Assembly (NCBI RefSeq): GCF_902859945.1 | Contig: NZ_CADIKL010000001.1 | Location: 310,001-374,000 of the forward strand | Direction of reading: 5' to 3' | DNA length: 64,000 nucleotides | Source of the DNA: Paraburkholderia caffeinitolerans | Lineage (GTDB): Bacteria; Pseudomonadota; Gammaproteobacteria; Burkholderiales; Burkholderiaceae | Shown here: positions 17,752 to 27,087 of the stretch, in pieces | Layout of the letters: every line of letters begins with the position of its first letter | Position numbering within the stretch: position 1 is the stretch's first letter | Position numbers and translations under genes: made by a program | The notes under the pieces: generated by a model | Told to the model about the DNA's origin: nothing | Database searches by the model: none | Seen by the model: only the letters and a program-made list of their open reading frames with translations

Positions 17752-18581
17752 GTTCCGCTACGAGTCACGACACTGTCCACGGCGCCCGCGAGAAGCCGCT
17801 GCTCGCCGCGCATGCGCTCACGCTGCGCACCGGCGCTCGCACGCTGGTCGAAGGCCTCACGCAGTGTTTCGACGCGGGCGAGATCTGGTGCGTGGCCGGT
17901 GCGAACGGCGCGGGCAAGACCACCTTGATCGCGACGCTCGCGGGCCTGCGCGAGAGCGCGGCGGGCCATGTCGAAGTCGATGGCATGGCGTTGCGCGACT
18001 GGCAGCCGGTGCGCCTCGCGCAACGCCGCGCATTGATGCCACAAGACGTGCGCGACGCATTCAGCGCGAGCGTGCTCGACACGGTGTTGCTCAACCGCTA
18101 CCCGCATCTCGCGGGCTGGGGATGGGAAAGCGAGGACGATCGCGCGGCCGCGCACGCCGCGCTCGCGATGCTCGGTCTCGAGACCTTCGCTGCGCGCGAC
18201 GTGCTTTCGCTCTCGGGCGGCGAGCGCCAGCGCGTCGCGCTGGCGGCGGTGCTCTGCCAGGACGCGCCGCTCCTGCTGCTCGACGAGCCGCTCTCGCATC
18301 TGGATCTGCATCATCAGATCGCCTGTCTGGAAGCGCTTTCGCACTGGGTGAATACCGGGTCGCGCACAGTCGTGTTTTCCTGTCACGATCTCAATCTTGC
18401 ACGGCGCTACGCGACGCACGCCTTGCTACTCGACGGCCGTGGCGGCTGCTTCGCGGGCCCGGTGCGCGAGGTGCTCACGGCGGAGCGCGCGAGCGCGGCC
18501 TTTGGCCATCCGCTCAGGCTGATTCGCGAGGGCGAACACGAGGCGCTCGTGGCTGCTTTCGAACTTCCACGTGAGCGCTGA
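17748..18581 (+). CDS. btuD: Cobalamin-type ABC transporter ATP-binding protein
   Basis: The 277-residue ATPase has Walker A GANGAGKTT, signature LSLSGGERQRVALA, Walker B LLLLDEP and the switch histidine region VVFSCHDLNLARRYA. It belongs to the FecE/BtuD class and pairs with the permease with which its ATG overlaps (ATGA). The binding protein for this transporter is probably the btuF-like gene at the end of the convergent operon. The same frame is open upstream inside the permease gene, but only this part codes. Confidence 0.88.
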   Translation: MSSATSHDTVHGAREKPLLAAHALTLRTGARTLVEGLTQCFDAGEIWCVAGANGAGKTTLIATLAGLRESAAGHVEVDGMALRDWQPVRLAQRRALMPQDVRDAFSASVLDTVLLNRYPHLAGWGWESEDDRAAAHAALAMLGLETFAARDVLSLSGGERQRVALAAVLCQDAPLLLLDEPLSHLDLHHQIACLEALSHWVNTGSRTVVFSCHDLNLARRYATHALLLDGRGGCFAGPVREVLTAERASAAFGHPLRLIREGEHEALVAAFELPRER

Positions 18582-18638
18582 CGCCTGTTACGCGCGCGAG
18601 CGGTATTGAACCGCGTATTGAACCAAACTGAAACCAAC

Positions 18639-19745
18639 ATGACTTCAACGCTTTCCGAATTACTGGCTGTCGAGCCGCTCGGCTCGTCGCTGCGCGACGC
18701 GCTTCAGCACCTCATCGACACGAAGACCAAGCCGCCGGGCAGCCTCGGCCGTCTCGAAGCGCTCGCGCGCCAGCTCGGCTTGATCCAGCGCACCACGCGT
18801 CCGCGCGTCGAGCGTCCCGTGATGATCGTGTTCGCGGGCGACCACGGCATCGCCAACGAAGGCGTGAGCCCGTATCCGCAGGCCGTGACGGCGCAGATGG
18901 TCGCGAACTTCATCGCGGGCGGCGCGGCCATCAACGCGTTTAGCGGCGTGGCCGGGCTCGAACTGGAGATCGTCGATGCCGGTGTTGCAACACCGCTGCC
19001 GCCGCTGCCGCCGTTAACTGAGGTTTCGAAACTCGTCTCGCTGCCGATGGCGCGCGGCACGCGCAACTTTGCGCACGAGCCGGCCATGACACGCGACGAG
19101 GCCATCGCCGCGCTCGCGGCGGGCGCGGCGCGCGTGCGTCATCACGCGGCGCTCGGCACCAACGTGATCGGTTTCGGCGAGATGGGTATCGCGAATACGT
19201 CGTCGGCTGCATGCCTGATGAGCCGCCTGTGCAGCGTGCCCATCGACGAATGCGTGGGGCGCGGCACGGGGCTCGACAACGCGGGCCTCGCGCGCAAGCG
19301 CAATGTGCTGGCGGCAGCACTCGCGCGTCACCCGAATGCGCGTGAACCGATCGATGTGCTCGCAACTTTCGGCGGCTTCGAGATCGCGATGATGGCGGGG
19401 GCGTTTCTGGAAGCGGCGCGCCAGCGCATGGCGATTCTCGTCGATGGTTTCATCGCGACTGCGGCGCTGCTGGTGGCGGACGCGCTCGCGCCGCACGTGC
19501 GGGAGTACTGTGTGTTCGCGCATGCGTCGAACGAGGCGGGACATCGGCGCATGCTCGATCATTTCGGCGCGCGCGAATTGCTCGCGCTCGATCTGCGTCT
19601 GGGCGAGGGCACGGGCGCGGCGCTGGCCGTGCCGCTCCTGCGCGCGGCGGTGGCGTTTCTCAATGAAATGGCGAGCTTCGAATCCGCCGGCGTGGATGAG
19701 CGCAACGAGCGGCCCAGCAGCGAACGTCCCGAGCGTGGGCATTGA
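18639..19745 (+). CDS. cobT: Nicotinate-nucleotide-dimethylbenzimidazole phosphoribosyltransferase
   Basis: CobT activates the lower ligand of cobalamin by moving phosphoribose from nicotinate mononucleotide to dimethylbenzimidazole, giving alpha-ribazole phosphate. The chosen start is MTSTLSELLAVEPLGSSL (368 residues); an in-frame ATG 33 bp earlier is possible. Family blocks include KPPGSLGRLEALARQLG, FAGDHGIANEGVSPYPQ, GEMGIANTSSAA and the C-terminal RLGEGTGAALA containing the catalytic glutamate. It lies 57 bp after btuD, and its stop overlaps the cobS start. Confidence 0.96.
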   Translation: MTSTLSELLAVEPLGSSLRDALQHLIDTKTKPPGSLGRLEALARQLGLIQRTTRPRVERPVMIVFAGDHGIANEGVSPYPQAVTAQMVANFIAGGAAINAFSGVAGLELEIVDAGVATPLPPLPPLTEVSKLVSLPMARGTRNFAHEPAMTRDEAIAALAAGAARVRHHAALGTNVIGFGEMGIANTSSAACLMSRLCSVPIDECVGRGTGLDNAGLARKRNVLAAALARHPNAREPIDVLATFGGFEIAMMAGAFLEAARQRMAILVDGFIATAALLVADALAPHVREYCVFAHASNEAGHRRMLDHFGARELLALDLRLGEGTGAALAVPLLRAAVAFLNEMASFESAGVDERNERPSSERPERGH

Positions 19746-20509
19746 ATCCGCTCGCGGAACTGCGTTATTTCTTCACGGCGCTCGGCTATTTCACGCGCGT
19801 GCCGGTGCCGCGCTGGGTCGGCTTCGAGCCGCAGTGGCTGAACTCGGCGGCGCGCTATTTTCCGCTAGTAGGCGCGTTGATCGGCGCGCTGGCGGCGCTG
19901 GTGTACCTCGCGGCGCTCCACGTGTTTCCCGCGAGCGTGGCAGTGCTGCTCTCGATGGCCGTGACGCTCCTCGCGACCGGCGCATTCCATGAAGACGGTC
20001 TCGCCGATTGCATCGATGCATTCGGCGGCGCGTATCAGCGCGAGGACGTGCTGCGCATCATGCACGATTCGCGCATCGGCGCGTTCGGCGCCATCGGTCT
20101 CGTGATCTCGCTCGCGCTGAAGTGGCAGACGCTGGCCGCGTTGCCGCCGTTGCGCGCCGCCACGCTCATGATCGCCGGCCATGCCGCGAGCCGCGCGCTC
20201 GCGATCAGCTACCTCGTCTCGCTCGACTACGTGCGGCCCGAGGGCAAGGCCAAGCCGGTCGCGCAGCGCATGAGCGCGCTTGCGCTCGGCTGCGCGTTCG
20301 TATTCGGCCTGCCGTGGCTCTTCTGGCCGGCGTGGCCGGACTGGCGCGCGGGCGTGGCGACACTCGCGGCGCTCGGTCTGCTGCGCTATGGGCTCGGGCG
20401 GTATTTCGTGCGGCGCATCGGCGGCTATACGGGCGATTGCCTTGGCTTCGCGCAGCAGGTGTTCGAACTCGCGATCTATCTGATGGGGCTCGCATGGATT
20501 TCGTCCTGA
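19742..20509 (+). CDS. cobS: Adenosylcobinamide-GDP ribazoletransferase (cobalamin synthase), TTG start
   Basis: CobS joins adenosylcobinamide-GDP with alpha-ribazole (phosphate) at the inner membrane, completing the nucleotide loop. The 255-residue protein has several membrane segments and the motif FHEDGLADCIDAFGG. The start appears to be TTG at 19742, inside the overlap TTGA with the cobT stop; the next residues NPLAELRYFFTALGYFTRVPVP align with normal CobS N-termini, and no nearby ATG fits. The end overlaps the next gene by 16 bp. Confidence 0.93.
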   Translation: MNPLAELRYFFTALGYFTRVPVPRWVGFEPQWLNSAARYFPLVGALIGALAALVYLAALHVFPASVAVLLSMAVTLLATGAFHEDGLADCIDAFGGAYQREDVLRIMHDSRIGAFGAIGLVISLALKWQTLAALPPLRAATLMIAGHAASRALAISYLVSLDYVRPEGKAKPVAQRMSALALGCAFVFGLPWLFWPAWPDWRAGVATLAALGLLRYGLGRYFVRRIGGYTGDCLGFAQQVFELAIYLMGLAWISS

Positions 20510-21084
20510 TTCGTCATCCCGCCGTGGCGGTGGAGGCGGGCGTGTGCTACGGCAAGTCCGACGTGGCGCTGGCCGGGACCGCCGATGCCGGCGCGGCGTC
20601 GATTGCCGCGCGTTTGGCCGCGCTCGGCGTGCGTGCGCCGCAACGTATCGAAACGAGTCCGCTTACGCGTTGCGCGAGCGTGGCCCGCGTGCTCGGGCAG
20701 ATGCACGATGGCATTGCTGCGCATGAAGATGCGCGTCTCGCGGAGATGGACTTCGGTGCGTGGGAGATGCAGCGCTGGGACACTATCGAGCGCGCGCAGA
20801 TCGATGCCTGGGCCGCCGACTTCGAGCATGCGCGCACGCATGGCGGCGAGAGCGTCGCGCAGTTCTACGCGCGGGTGTCGGCGTGGTTCGATGCGTACGA
20901 TGCCGGAGCGCACGAGCGCGTCTGGGCCGTCGCGCATGCGGGCGTGATTCGCGCGGTTGCCGCGCGCGCATTGGACGTGCCGTTCGCGCGTTGCGCACGC
21001 TGGCCGCTCGAGATGGCGGCGATCGTCACGCTGCGCCGCGAGGCGTCGAGCGGCGAATGGCTGCTCGCGCGCTGGAATGCGTGA
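20494..21084 (+). CDS. cobC: Alpha-ribazole phosphatase-like histidine phosphatase
   Basis: A 196-residue member of the histidine phosphatase (phosphoglycerate mutase-like) superfamily. It starts MDFVLIRHPAVAVEAGVCYG; the catalytic histidine lies in LIRHP, where many relatives have RHG. A second conserved arginine sits in ETSPLTRCASVA, and a further histidine in WAVAHAGVIRAV. CobC removes phosphate from alpha-ribazole phosphate or adenosylcobalamin phosphate. Its last place in btuC-btuD-cobT-cobS-cobC supports that assignment. It overlaps cobS by 16 bp. Confidence 0.85.
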   Translation: MDFVLIRHPAVAVEAGVCYGKSDVALAGTADAGAASIAARLAALGVRAPQRIETSPLTRCASVARVLGQMHDGIAAHEDARLAEMDFGAWEMQRWDTIERAQIDAWAADFEHARTHGGESVAQFYARVSAWFDAYDAGAHERVWAVAHAGVIRAVAARALDVPFARCARWPLEMAAIVTLRREASSGEWLLARWNA

Positions 21085-21114
21085 CATGCGTTTCCGGTTT
21101 ATTCGGATTCCATA

Positions 21115-22071
21115 TTAATTAGCCGCACTCGTATCGCGCGAGCGGGCGCGATCGAGATCCTCGCATAGCTGCGCTGCGCCTTGCGCGATGCGCGGCCCGG
21201 GCCGCGTGAGCAGATCGCCGTCGATGGCGAAGAGATTGCCGCGCGCCACTGCATGCAACTGGGGCCACGCGCGCCAGTGCGTGAGCGCGGGCAGTGGTTG
21301 GTCCGGTGCCGTCGCGCCTTGCGAGGCGGTGACGATCGCATCGGGATTGGCGGCCAGCACGGCTTCGGTGGAGAGCGTGGGCACCAGCGGATGCAGCGCG
21401 GCAAAGACGTTGCGTCCGCCGCATAGCGCGATCACGTCGCTAATCATGTGCTCGCCGTTGATCGTCATGAGCGGGTGGTCCCAGACTTCGTAAAACACTT
21501 TCACCGGCGCGCGCTGCGCGTAACGCGCGCGCAGTTGCTCGATGGTGCGGCGATACCCGAGCGCCGCATCATCGGCGGTTTTTTGCGTGCCCAGCAGCGC
21601 GCCGAGCCGGGTGAGCGAGGTCGCCACGTCGTCGAGCCGGCGCGGCTCGCTAAAGAAGAGCGGGATGTGCAGTTCGCGCAGACGGTCGATCTGCTGCTGC
21701 GCATTGCCATGCCGCCACACGACGATCAGATCGGGCCTGAGCGCGGCGATGCGTTCGAGGTCGAGCGCGCGGTTATCGCCCACGCGCGGCACGCTTTGCG
21801 CCTGCGGCGGGTAATCGCTGTAGGCAACCGCGCCCACCAGCTTCGTGCCGCCGCCCGCTGCGTAGATCAGCTCGGTTGCGTGCGGCGAGAGGCTGATGAC
21901 GCGTTGTGCGGGTGCGGTTAGCGTGACGGTTTCGCCGGCATCGTCGACGGCGCTGACTGTGGCCGCGCGGGTGGTTGCAGGTGCGAACGCGGTGGCAGCC
22001 ACGACCAAGAGCGCGCCGGCGAGCAAGCGGGCGATGACGTCACGGCGGCGATCCATCATGCGGGCCATCAT
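21115..22071 (-). CDS. btuF: Periplasmic cobalamin-binding protein (BtuF-like)
   Basis: A 318-residue helical-backbone (cluster III) substrate-binding protein. After a charged N-terminus (MMARMMDRRRDVIARL) there is a hydrophobic signal region ending near TTRAATVSA, then the binding-protein core beginning APAQRVISLSPHATELIYAAG. GAVAYSDYPPQAQSVPRVGD is typical of BtuF/vitamin B12 binding proteins. The tandem ATGs at the start overlap the cobD stop (ATGATG), so translation is coupled; the exact initiator is one of these. The frame is open far upstream inside cobD, but that is a shadow. It is expected to deliver B12 to the btuC/btuD transporter encoded in the convergent operon. Confidence 0.87.
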   Translation of the reverse strand: MMARMMDRRRDVIARLLAGALLVVAATAFAPATTRAATVSAVDDAGETVTLTAPAQRVISLSPHATELIYAAGGGTKLVGAVAYSDYPPQAQSVPRVGDNRALDLERIAALRPDLIVVWRHGNAQQQIDRLRELHIPLFFSEPRRLDDVATSLTRLGALLGTQKTADDAALGYRRTIEQLRARYAQRAPVKVFYEVWDHPLMTINGEHMISDVIALCGGRNVFAALHPLVPTLSTEAVLAANPDAIVTASQGATAPDQPLPALTHWRAWPQLHAVARGNLFAIDGDLLTRPGPRIAQGAAQLCEDLDRARSRDTSAAN

Positions 22072-23129
22072 TCGAGCTCCTGCATGGCTTGCCCGAGCGC
22101 CGTTTTGAAGCGCCGCCACTCGTCTTCCGATGCGGGTAGGCCGAAACGCAGGCTTGCCGGCGACTCGAAGCGGCGCGTCCACACCGCGCGCGATGCAAGC
22201 GCATCCTGCAACCGCGCGGCGCGCGCGTGGACAACCCATGCGAAGAGCGGTGTAGTGCGAGGCGCGAGGCCGTGCGAATCGAGCAATGCGCCCAGGCGCG
22301 CGCTTTCGCCGTCGAGCCGCGTGCGCATCGCGCGTTGCCTCTCGGTATCCGCGAACGCGTGCGTTACTGCGTGGCGAGCGGGGCCGCTCACGGTCCACGC
22401 ACCGAGACGCGCGCGCAGCGTGGCAAGCAGCGGGGGGGCGGCGAGCGCGAAGCCGCAGCGCGCCCCCGCGAGGCCGAAGAATTTGCCGGGCGAGCGCAGC
22501 ACCACCAGGCCAGAGCGCCCGGTTGTGTCCGCTAGCGAGTTTGCCTGGGGATCGTCGAAGGCGTCGGCGAAAGCTTCGTCGACGATCAGCGTGCCGCCGC
22601 GAGCGGCGAGCTGCGCGTGCCAGTGCAACAGCGTCTCGCGGCCCACGAGGCTCGCCGTGGGATTGTCGGGATTCACGACGACCGCGTGCATTGCGTCCTC
22701 GGGCAGCGTGCCGGATGCGATGTCCAGCGGTACGACGACGTGGCCTGCCTGCGCGAACGCGGGTGCGTATTCGCCGTAGGTGAGCGGCGCGATCGCCACG
22801 CGCGCCGCTGATGCTTGCGCGGGCAACAATACCGGCAACAGCGCGGGCAGTGCGCGGATTGCCGCCTGGCTGCCCGCCACGGGCAACACGTGCTGCGCAT
22901 CGGGTGCGCCGTAGTAGCGTGCCGCGCAGGCCGCGAAGCCGTCGTCGTCTTCGGGCAGGCGGCGCCACGCGCCGGCGGGCACAGGCGGAACCGGAAAGCC
23001 GTGCGGATTGATGCCGGTAGAAAGATCGATCCACGCGTCCCAGGGGATGCCGTAGCGCTGCGCGGCTTCGTGCAGATTGCCGCCGTGCGCGATCATGTGC
23101 GCGGCGGTGTCGAGATGCGCTTCAGACAT
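22068..23129 (-). CDS. cobD: Threonine-phosphate decarboxylase (PLP-dependent)
   Basis: This enzyme decarboxylates L-threonine O-3-phosphate to (R)-1-amino-2-propanol phosphate, the aminopropanol linker of cobalamin. The 353-residue class I aminotransferase-fold protein has an N-terminal IAHGGNLHEAAQRYGIP block typical of CobD/CobC, the WIDLSTGINPHG segment, the PLP lysine in SPGKFFGLAGARCGF, and a C-terminal LRFGLPASEDEWRRF. It overlaps cbiB by 8 bp and btuF by 4 bp. Nomenclature differs between organisms (cobD in Salmonella, cobC in Pseudomonas). Confidence 0.92.
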   Translation of the reverse strand: MSEAHLDTAAHMIAHGGNLHEAAQRYGIPWDAWIDLSTGINPHGFPVPPVPAGAWRRLPEDDDGFAACAARYYGAPDAQHVLPVAGSQAAIRALPALLPVLLPAQASAARVAIAPLTYGEYAPAFAQAGHVVVPLDIASGTLPEDAMHAVVVNPDNPTASLVGRETLLHWHAQLAARGGTLIVDEAFADAFDDPQANSLADTTGRSGLVVLRSPGKFFGLAGARCGFALAAPPLLATLRARLGAWTVSGPARHAVTHAFADTERQRAMRTRLDGESARLGALLDSHGLAPRTTPLFAWVVHARAARLQDALASRAVWTRRFESPASLRFGLPASEDEWRRFKTALGQAMQELE

Positions 23130-24066
23130 CGGTTGCCACGCTCAGGAAGGCCAGCGCAAGGAGCACGGCGAGCCACAGGAACGTCGTGCGCTCGACCAGA
23201 CGCAATGCGGCGTCCACGTCCTGGGCGCGCGGCGGTGCGCCCGTGCCGAGCGCGGGACGATCCTCCACGGTGCCGTGGTAGACCGCTGCGCCGCCCAGCA
23301 GCACGTTCAGGCTGCCCGCGCCGGCGGCCATCACCGGGCCCGCGTTCGGGCTCTCCCAGTGCGGCGCCTGCTCGCGCCAGCAGCGCAGGGCGGCGCGCGT
23401 GTCGCCGAGCAGCGCATAGCTTGCGGCCGTGAGGCGCGCGGGAAACCAGTTGAGTCCATCGTCGATGCGCGCGGCCGCCCAGCCGAAGCGCAAAAAGCGC
23501 GGCGTGCGATATCCCCACATGGCGTCGAGCGTGTTGGCGAGGCGAAACGCGAGTGCGCCGGGCCCGCCCGCAATCGCGAACCAGAACAGCGCGCCGAAGA
23601 TCGCGTCGTTGCCGTTTTCGAGCGCGGATTCGCAGGCCGCGCGCGCGAGCGCGGTAGCGTCGGCGTTCGCGGTATCGCGCGAGACGATGCGCGCAGTCAG
23701 CGCGCGTGCGGCGGTGAGGTCGTGTTCCGCGAGTGCGTGCGCAATCGGCGCGATGTGCTCTTCCAAGCTGCGCGCGCCGAGCGCGAACCACAGCAGCGCG
23801 ATGTGCAACGCCCATGCGAGCGGCCAGGGCAGCGCGGCGCACATCAGTGCCGCGAGCCCAACGGGCGGCGCGAGCGCCAGGAGCCAGGCCGCGAGGCCGA
23901 GCGGGCGCCCGCGCCGGCCGGTGTTCAGCCGTTTTTCGATGTGGTTCGCGAGCGTGCCGAACGCGACCAGCGGATGCGCGTGACGCGGCTCGCCAAACTG
24001 GCGGTCGACGGCTACGCCCGCAACGGCGAGGGCGGCGGTGGCGGGCAGGCTCAGCATCGTCAGCAT
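23122..24066 (-). CDS. cbiB: Adenosylcobinamide-phosphate synthase (CbiB)
   Basis: CbiB attaches aminopropanol (phosphate) to adenosylcobyric acid at the inner membrane. The 314-residue membrane protein has the family N-terminal block VAGVAVDRQFGEPRHAHPLVAFG, then LDAMWGYRTPRFLRFGWAAARIDDGLNWFPARLTA as the most conserved region, and a hydrophobic C-terminus. It is sandwiched between cobU and cobD with short overlaps (7 and 8 bp), which indicates one transcript. It uses the product of cobQ and of the downstream decarboxylase. Confidence 0.93.
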   Translation of the reverse strand: MLTMLSLPATAALAVAGVAVDRQFGEPRHAHPLVAFGTLANHIEKRLNTGRRGRPLGLAAWLLALAPPVGLAALMCAALPWPLAWALHIALLWFALGARSLEEHIAPIAHALAEHDLTAARALTARIVSRDTANADATALARAACESALENGNDAIFGALFWFAIAGGPGALAFRLANTLDAMWGYRTPRFLRFGWAAARIDDGLNWFPARLTAASYALLGDTRAALRCWREQAPHWESPNAGPVMAAGAGSLNVLLGGAAVYHGTVEDRPALGTGAPPRAQDVDAALRLVERTTFLWLAVLLALAFLSVATDV

Positions 24067-24632
24067 GAAGGCGGCGCCTTGAGCACGAGCGGCAAGCCGG
24101 CGGCCACGAGCGTCGCGCGGTCGGCGAGTGCGGCGATGCGCTGGTTCAGGCGGCCGAGTTCATCGACGTAAAGGCGCGTGGCGGCGCCCAGCGGCACCAC
24201 GCCCATGCCGATTTCGTTGCTCACCACGAGCACGACGCAGTCGGCGCGCCTGGCGCGCTCGCAGGCGGCGGCGAAGGCGTCGAGGCGCGCGCGCCAGTCG
24301 GGCAGCGGCGTCTCGGATTCGGGCGGGCACAGCAGGTTGGCGAGCCAGAGCGTGAGGCAGTCGATCAGCACGCACTGGCCAGGTGTGGCCGCCGCATCGA
24401 GCGCGCCCGCGAGATCGAGCGGCGCGACGACCAGCCCCCAATGCGCGGGCCGCCGCGCGCGGTGATGCGCGATGCGCGCGGCGAATTCGGCATCGGCGTG
24501 CGCGCCTTCGGGCACGCTCGCGGTGGCGATATAGGTGACCGGCAGGCCGCTTTCGGAGGCGAGGCGTTCGGCGTGGGCGCTCTTGCCCGAGCGCGCGCCG
24601 CCGACGATGAAGGTGAAGTCGCGCGAAATCAT
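24060..24632 (-). CDS. cobU: Adenosylcobinamide kinase / adenosylcobinamide-phosphate guanylyltransferase
   Basis: CobU (CobP) phosphorylates adenosylcobinamide and then activates it as the GDP derivative for CobS. The protein has 190 residues from MISRDFTFIVGGARSGKSAH; the frame is open upstream but the P-loop GGARSGKS near the start fixes the usual length. VLVVSNEIGMGVVPLGAATR is the family signature near the C-terminus. It is the first gene of cobU-cbiB-cobD-btuF and is divergent from cobQ, sharing a 170-bp promoter region. Confidence 0.94.
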   Translation of the reverse strand: MISRDFTFIVGGARSGKSAHAERLASESGLPVTYIATASVPEGAHADAEFAARIAHHRARRPAHWGLVVAPLDLAGALDAAATPGQCVLIDCLTLWLANLLCPPESETPLPDWRARLDAFAAACERARRADCVVLVVSNEIGMGVVPLGAATRLYVDELGRLNQRIAALADRATLVAAGLPLVLKAPPSC

Positions 24633-24802
24633 CGCGTGATTGTAGCGGCTAGCGTCCGGCAGATTGACGGCGAGCGCGGCGGCAGCACATGGCCGGACGT
24701 AGGGCGGAACGCGGCGCAGCCCGCCCGCGCCGGACGCACGCACGATGGGATAATGCGTGTCGCTTGACCGACCCAGCGCTTTCCCCGCTATTTATCACCA
24801 TC

Positions 24803-26356
24803 ATGTCCGCAACCCGACCCGCTGTGCCGCGTGGCACGCTGATGATCCAGGGCACCACGTCCGACGCGGGCAAGAGCACGCTCGTGGCCGGCCTGTGCCG
24901 CCTTGCGCGCCGCGCGGGCGTGCGCGTGGCGCCCTTCAAGCCGCAGAACATGGCGCTGAACAGCGCCGTGACGGTCGATGGCGGCGAGATTGGCCGCGCC
25001 CAGGCGCTGCAGGCGCTTGCCGCGGGCATCGCGCCGCATACCGATTTCAACCCCGTGCTGCTCAAGCCCAATAGCGATGTGGGTGCGCAGGTGATCGTCC
25101 ATGGCAAGGCGCGCATGACTCTCGACGCGCGTGCCTACCACGACTACAAGCCGATCGCGCGCGAGGCCGTGCTCGAGTCGTACGCGCGCCTGCGCGAGCG
25201 CTATGAGACGCTGTTCGTCGAAGGCGCGGGCAGCCCCGCCGAAATCAATCTGCGCGCCGGCGACATCGCCAACATGGGCTTTGCCGAAGCCGTCGACTGT
25301 CCGGTCGTGCTGGTCGCCGACATCGACCGTGGCGGTGTGTTCGCGCACCTGATCGGCACGCTCGCGTGCCTCTCGGAAAGCGAGCGAGCGCGGGTGAAGG
25401 GCTTCATCATCAACCGCTTTCGTGGCGACCCGGCGCTGCTCCAGCCTGGCCTCGACTGGCTCGAAGCGCAGACGGGCAAGCCGGTGCTCGGCGTGGTGCC
25501 GTATCTGCATGGGCTGATGCTCGATGCCGAGGACATGCTGCCCGAATCCGCACATGCCCATGCGCAGGCCGGCGGCGCGACGCTGCGCGTAGTGGTGCCG
25601 GTGCTGCCGCATATCAGCAACCATACGGACTTCGACGCGTTGCGCGCGCATCCGCAAGTCGAATTCAGCTATGTGCGCACGGGCAGCGCGCCGCCGTGCG
25701 CCGATCTCGTGATCGTGCCAGGCTCGAAGAACGTGCGCGACGACCTGGCGTGGCTGCGCGCGCAGGGCTGGGAGACAGCGCTCGCGCGGCATCTGCGCTA
25801 CGGCGGGCGCGTGATCGGCATTTGCGGCGGCATGCAGATGCTCGGGCGCGCGATTGCCGATCCGCACGGCGTGGAAGGGACGCCCGGCGAGGTGGCTGGC
25901 CTCGGCTGGCTCGATTACGAAACCGAACTTACGCGTGAGAAGACGCTGAAGAATGTCGAGGGGTGGCTTGCGTTGCCCAGCGACGCACAAGCGGCCGGAG
26001 CGGCGGCGCGGGTGCGGGGCTACGAGATCCACATGGGTGTGACGCGTGGCCCGGCGCTCGCTGAACCGGCATTGCGGATCGCCTCGGTGGACAGCGCGAT
26101 GCAGGAGGCGAGCGACGGCACGGCAGGGACGCTGCGCGCCGACGGCGCGCAGTCGGCGGACGGGCAGATTCTCGCGACCTATGTGCACGGTCTCTTCGAC
26201 ACTCCGGAGGCGTGCGCCGTGCTGCTGCGCTGGGCGGGACTCGAAGCGCCGCAACGCGTCGATTACCCCGCGCTGCGCGAGGCGTCGGTCGAGCGGCTTG
26301 CCGACGCGCTCGAAGCCAATCTCGATCTGGCGCGCCTCTACGGCGCGATGGGCTGA
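24803..26356 (+). CDS. cobQ: Cobyric acid synthase
   Basis: CobQ makes four glutamine-dependent amidations of adenosylcobyrinic a,c-diamide to give adenosylcobyric acid. The start [20 protein letters not shown] gives 517 residues. The N-terminal dethiobiotin-synthetase-like ATPase has TTSDAGKST; the C-terminal glutamine amidotransferase domain has the nucleophile cysteine in [14 protein letters not shown] and a histidine in YVHGLFD. An Ala/Gly-rich insertion around residues 395-405 and another near 430-450 may account for the slightly long length. It is divergent from cobU. Confidence 0.95.
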   Translation: MSATRPAVPRGTLMIQGTTSDAGKSTLVAGLCRLARRAGVRVAPFKPQNMALNSAVTVDGGEIGRAQALQALAAGIAPHTDFNPVLLKPNSDVGAQVIVHGKARMTLDARAYHDYKPIAREAVLESYARLRERYETLFVEGAGSPAEINLRAGDIANMGFAEAVDCPVVLVADIDRGGVFAHLIGTLACLSESERARVKGFIINRFRGDPALLQPGLDWLEAQTGKPVLGVVPYLHGLMLDAEDMLPESAHAHAQAGGATLRVVVPVLPHISNHTDFDALRAHPQVEFSYVRTGSAPPCADLVIVPGSKNVRDDLAWLRAQGWETALARHLRYGGRVIGICGGMQMLGRAIADPHGVEGTPGEVAGLGWLDYETELTREKTLKNVEGWLALPSDAQAAGAAARVRGYEIHMGVTRGPALAEPALRIASVDSAMQEASDGTAGTLRADGAQSADGQILATYVHGLFDTPEACAVLLRWAGLEAPQRVDYPALREASVERLADALEANLDLARLYGAMG

Positions 26357-26370
26357 AACGGGCGCCCGCT

Positions 26371-26790
26371 TCAGTACAGCACCATCTGCGTGCAACGGAA
26401 CAGCGCGGTGGTCTTGCCGTCCGGGCCCGTTACCGTGGCGTCCCAGACCTGCGTGCTGCGCCCGAGATGCACGCCGGTCGCGACCACGCTCAGCGTGCCT
26501 TCGCGCGCCGTGCCCATAAAGTTGCTCTTGAGTTCGATGGTGGTGAAGTTTTTCGCGCCCGGCGGCAGGTGCGCGAGGCAGCCGTAGCCGCAGGCCGTAT
26601 CGGCGAGGCAGATGACCGTGGCGGCGTGCAGGAAGCCATTGGGCGCGAGCAGTTCGCTGCGGATCTCAAGTTCGCCGCGCAGCAGGCCCTGGTCGAGCGC
26701 GACCGCGCGAAAGCCGATCAGCTCGGGCAGCCGGCCGCGCTGGCGTTGGTGCAGGGAATCGATGGTGATATCGGTGCGCAAGATGCTCAT
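26371..26790 (-). CDS. PaaI-family hotdog-fold thioesterase
   Basis: The 139-residue protein fits the hotdog-fold acyl-CoA thioesterase family: LLAPNGFLHAATVICLADTACGYGCLAHLP contains the HxxxxxxxAD-like core, followed by TIELKSNFMGTAREGTLSV. It probably hydrolyses aromatic or acyl-CoA esters in the cytosol; the substrate cannot be inferred. It stands alone on the minus strand, convergent with cobQ (15 bp gap). The ATG is preceded by a weak ribosome site, and later ATGs are unlikely because they would cut the fold. Confidence 0.82.
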   Translation of the reverse strand: MSILRTDITIDSLHQRQRGRLPELIGFRAVALDQGLLRGELEIRSELLAPNGFLHAATVICLADTACGYGCLAHLPPGAKNFTTIELKSNFMGTAREGTLSVVATGVHLGRSTQVWDATVTGPDGKTTALFRCTQMVLY

Positions 26791-27087
26791 GGCAGGAGGG
26801 TTTCCTTGATGGTCGGAAAATAGGGGATCGAAGTTCGATGCAGGACGGCGTGCGATGCGCCATGCGGGCTCGCATCCGGCGCGCTCACGGGCCGGAACTT
26901 CGGCGCCGCCGCATTTGCCGATATTATCGGACGGTTGCGTCGGCGCATCGGTGTGCCGCGCGGCTTCCCGGCGACTGGCGCGCGGCGTTTCGTGGCAGCG
27001 GCGGCATCGACGGAAGCGAAATCGGCAGAATCAGCAGAATCGGCAAACCGGCTGGCCCGCGCGCCAGCCATCCTGACGGGAGCATTC

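Noticed and set aside
21241..21262. GCCACTG string resembling the B12-box
   Set aside because: It lies inside the btuF coding sequence and lacks the rest of the riboswitch core.
21115..23034. Single 639-residue minus-strand protein spanning btuF and part of cobD
   Set aside because: The N-terminal half is a shadow of cobD in another frame; only the BtuF-like part from 22071 has family similarity.
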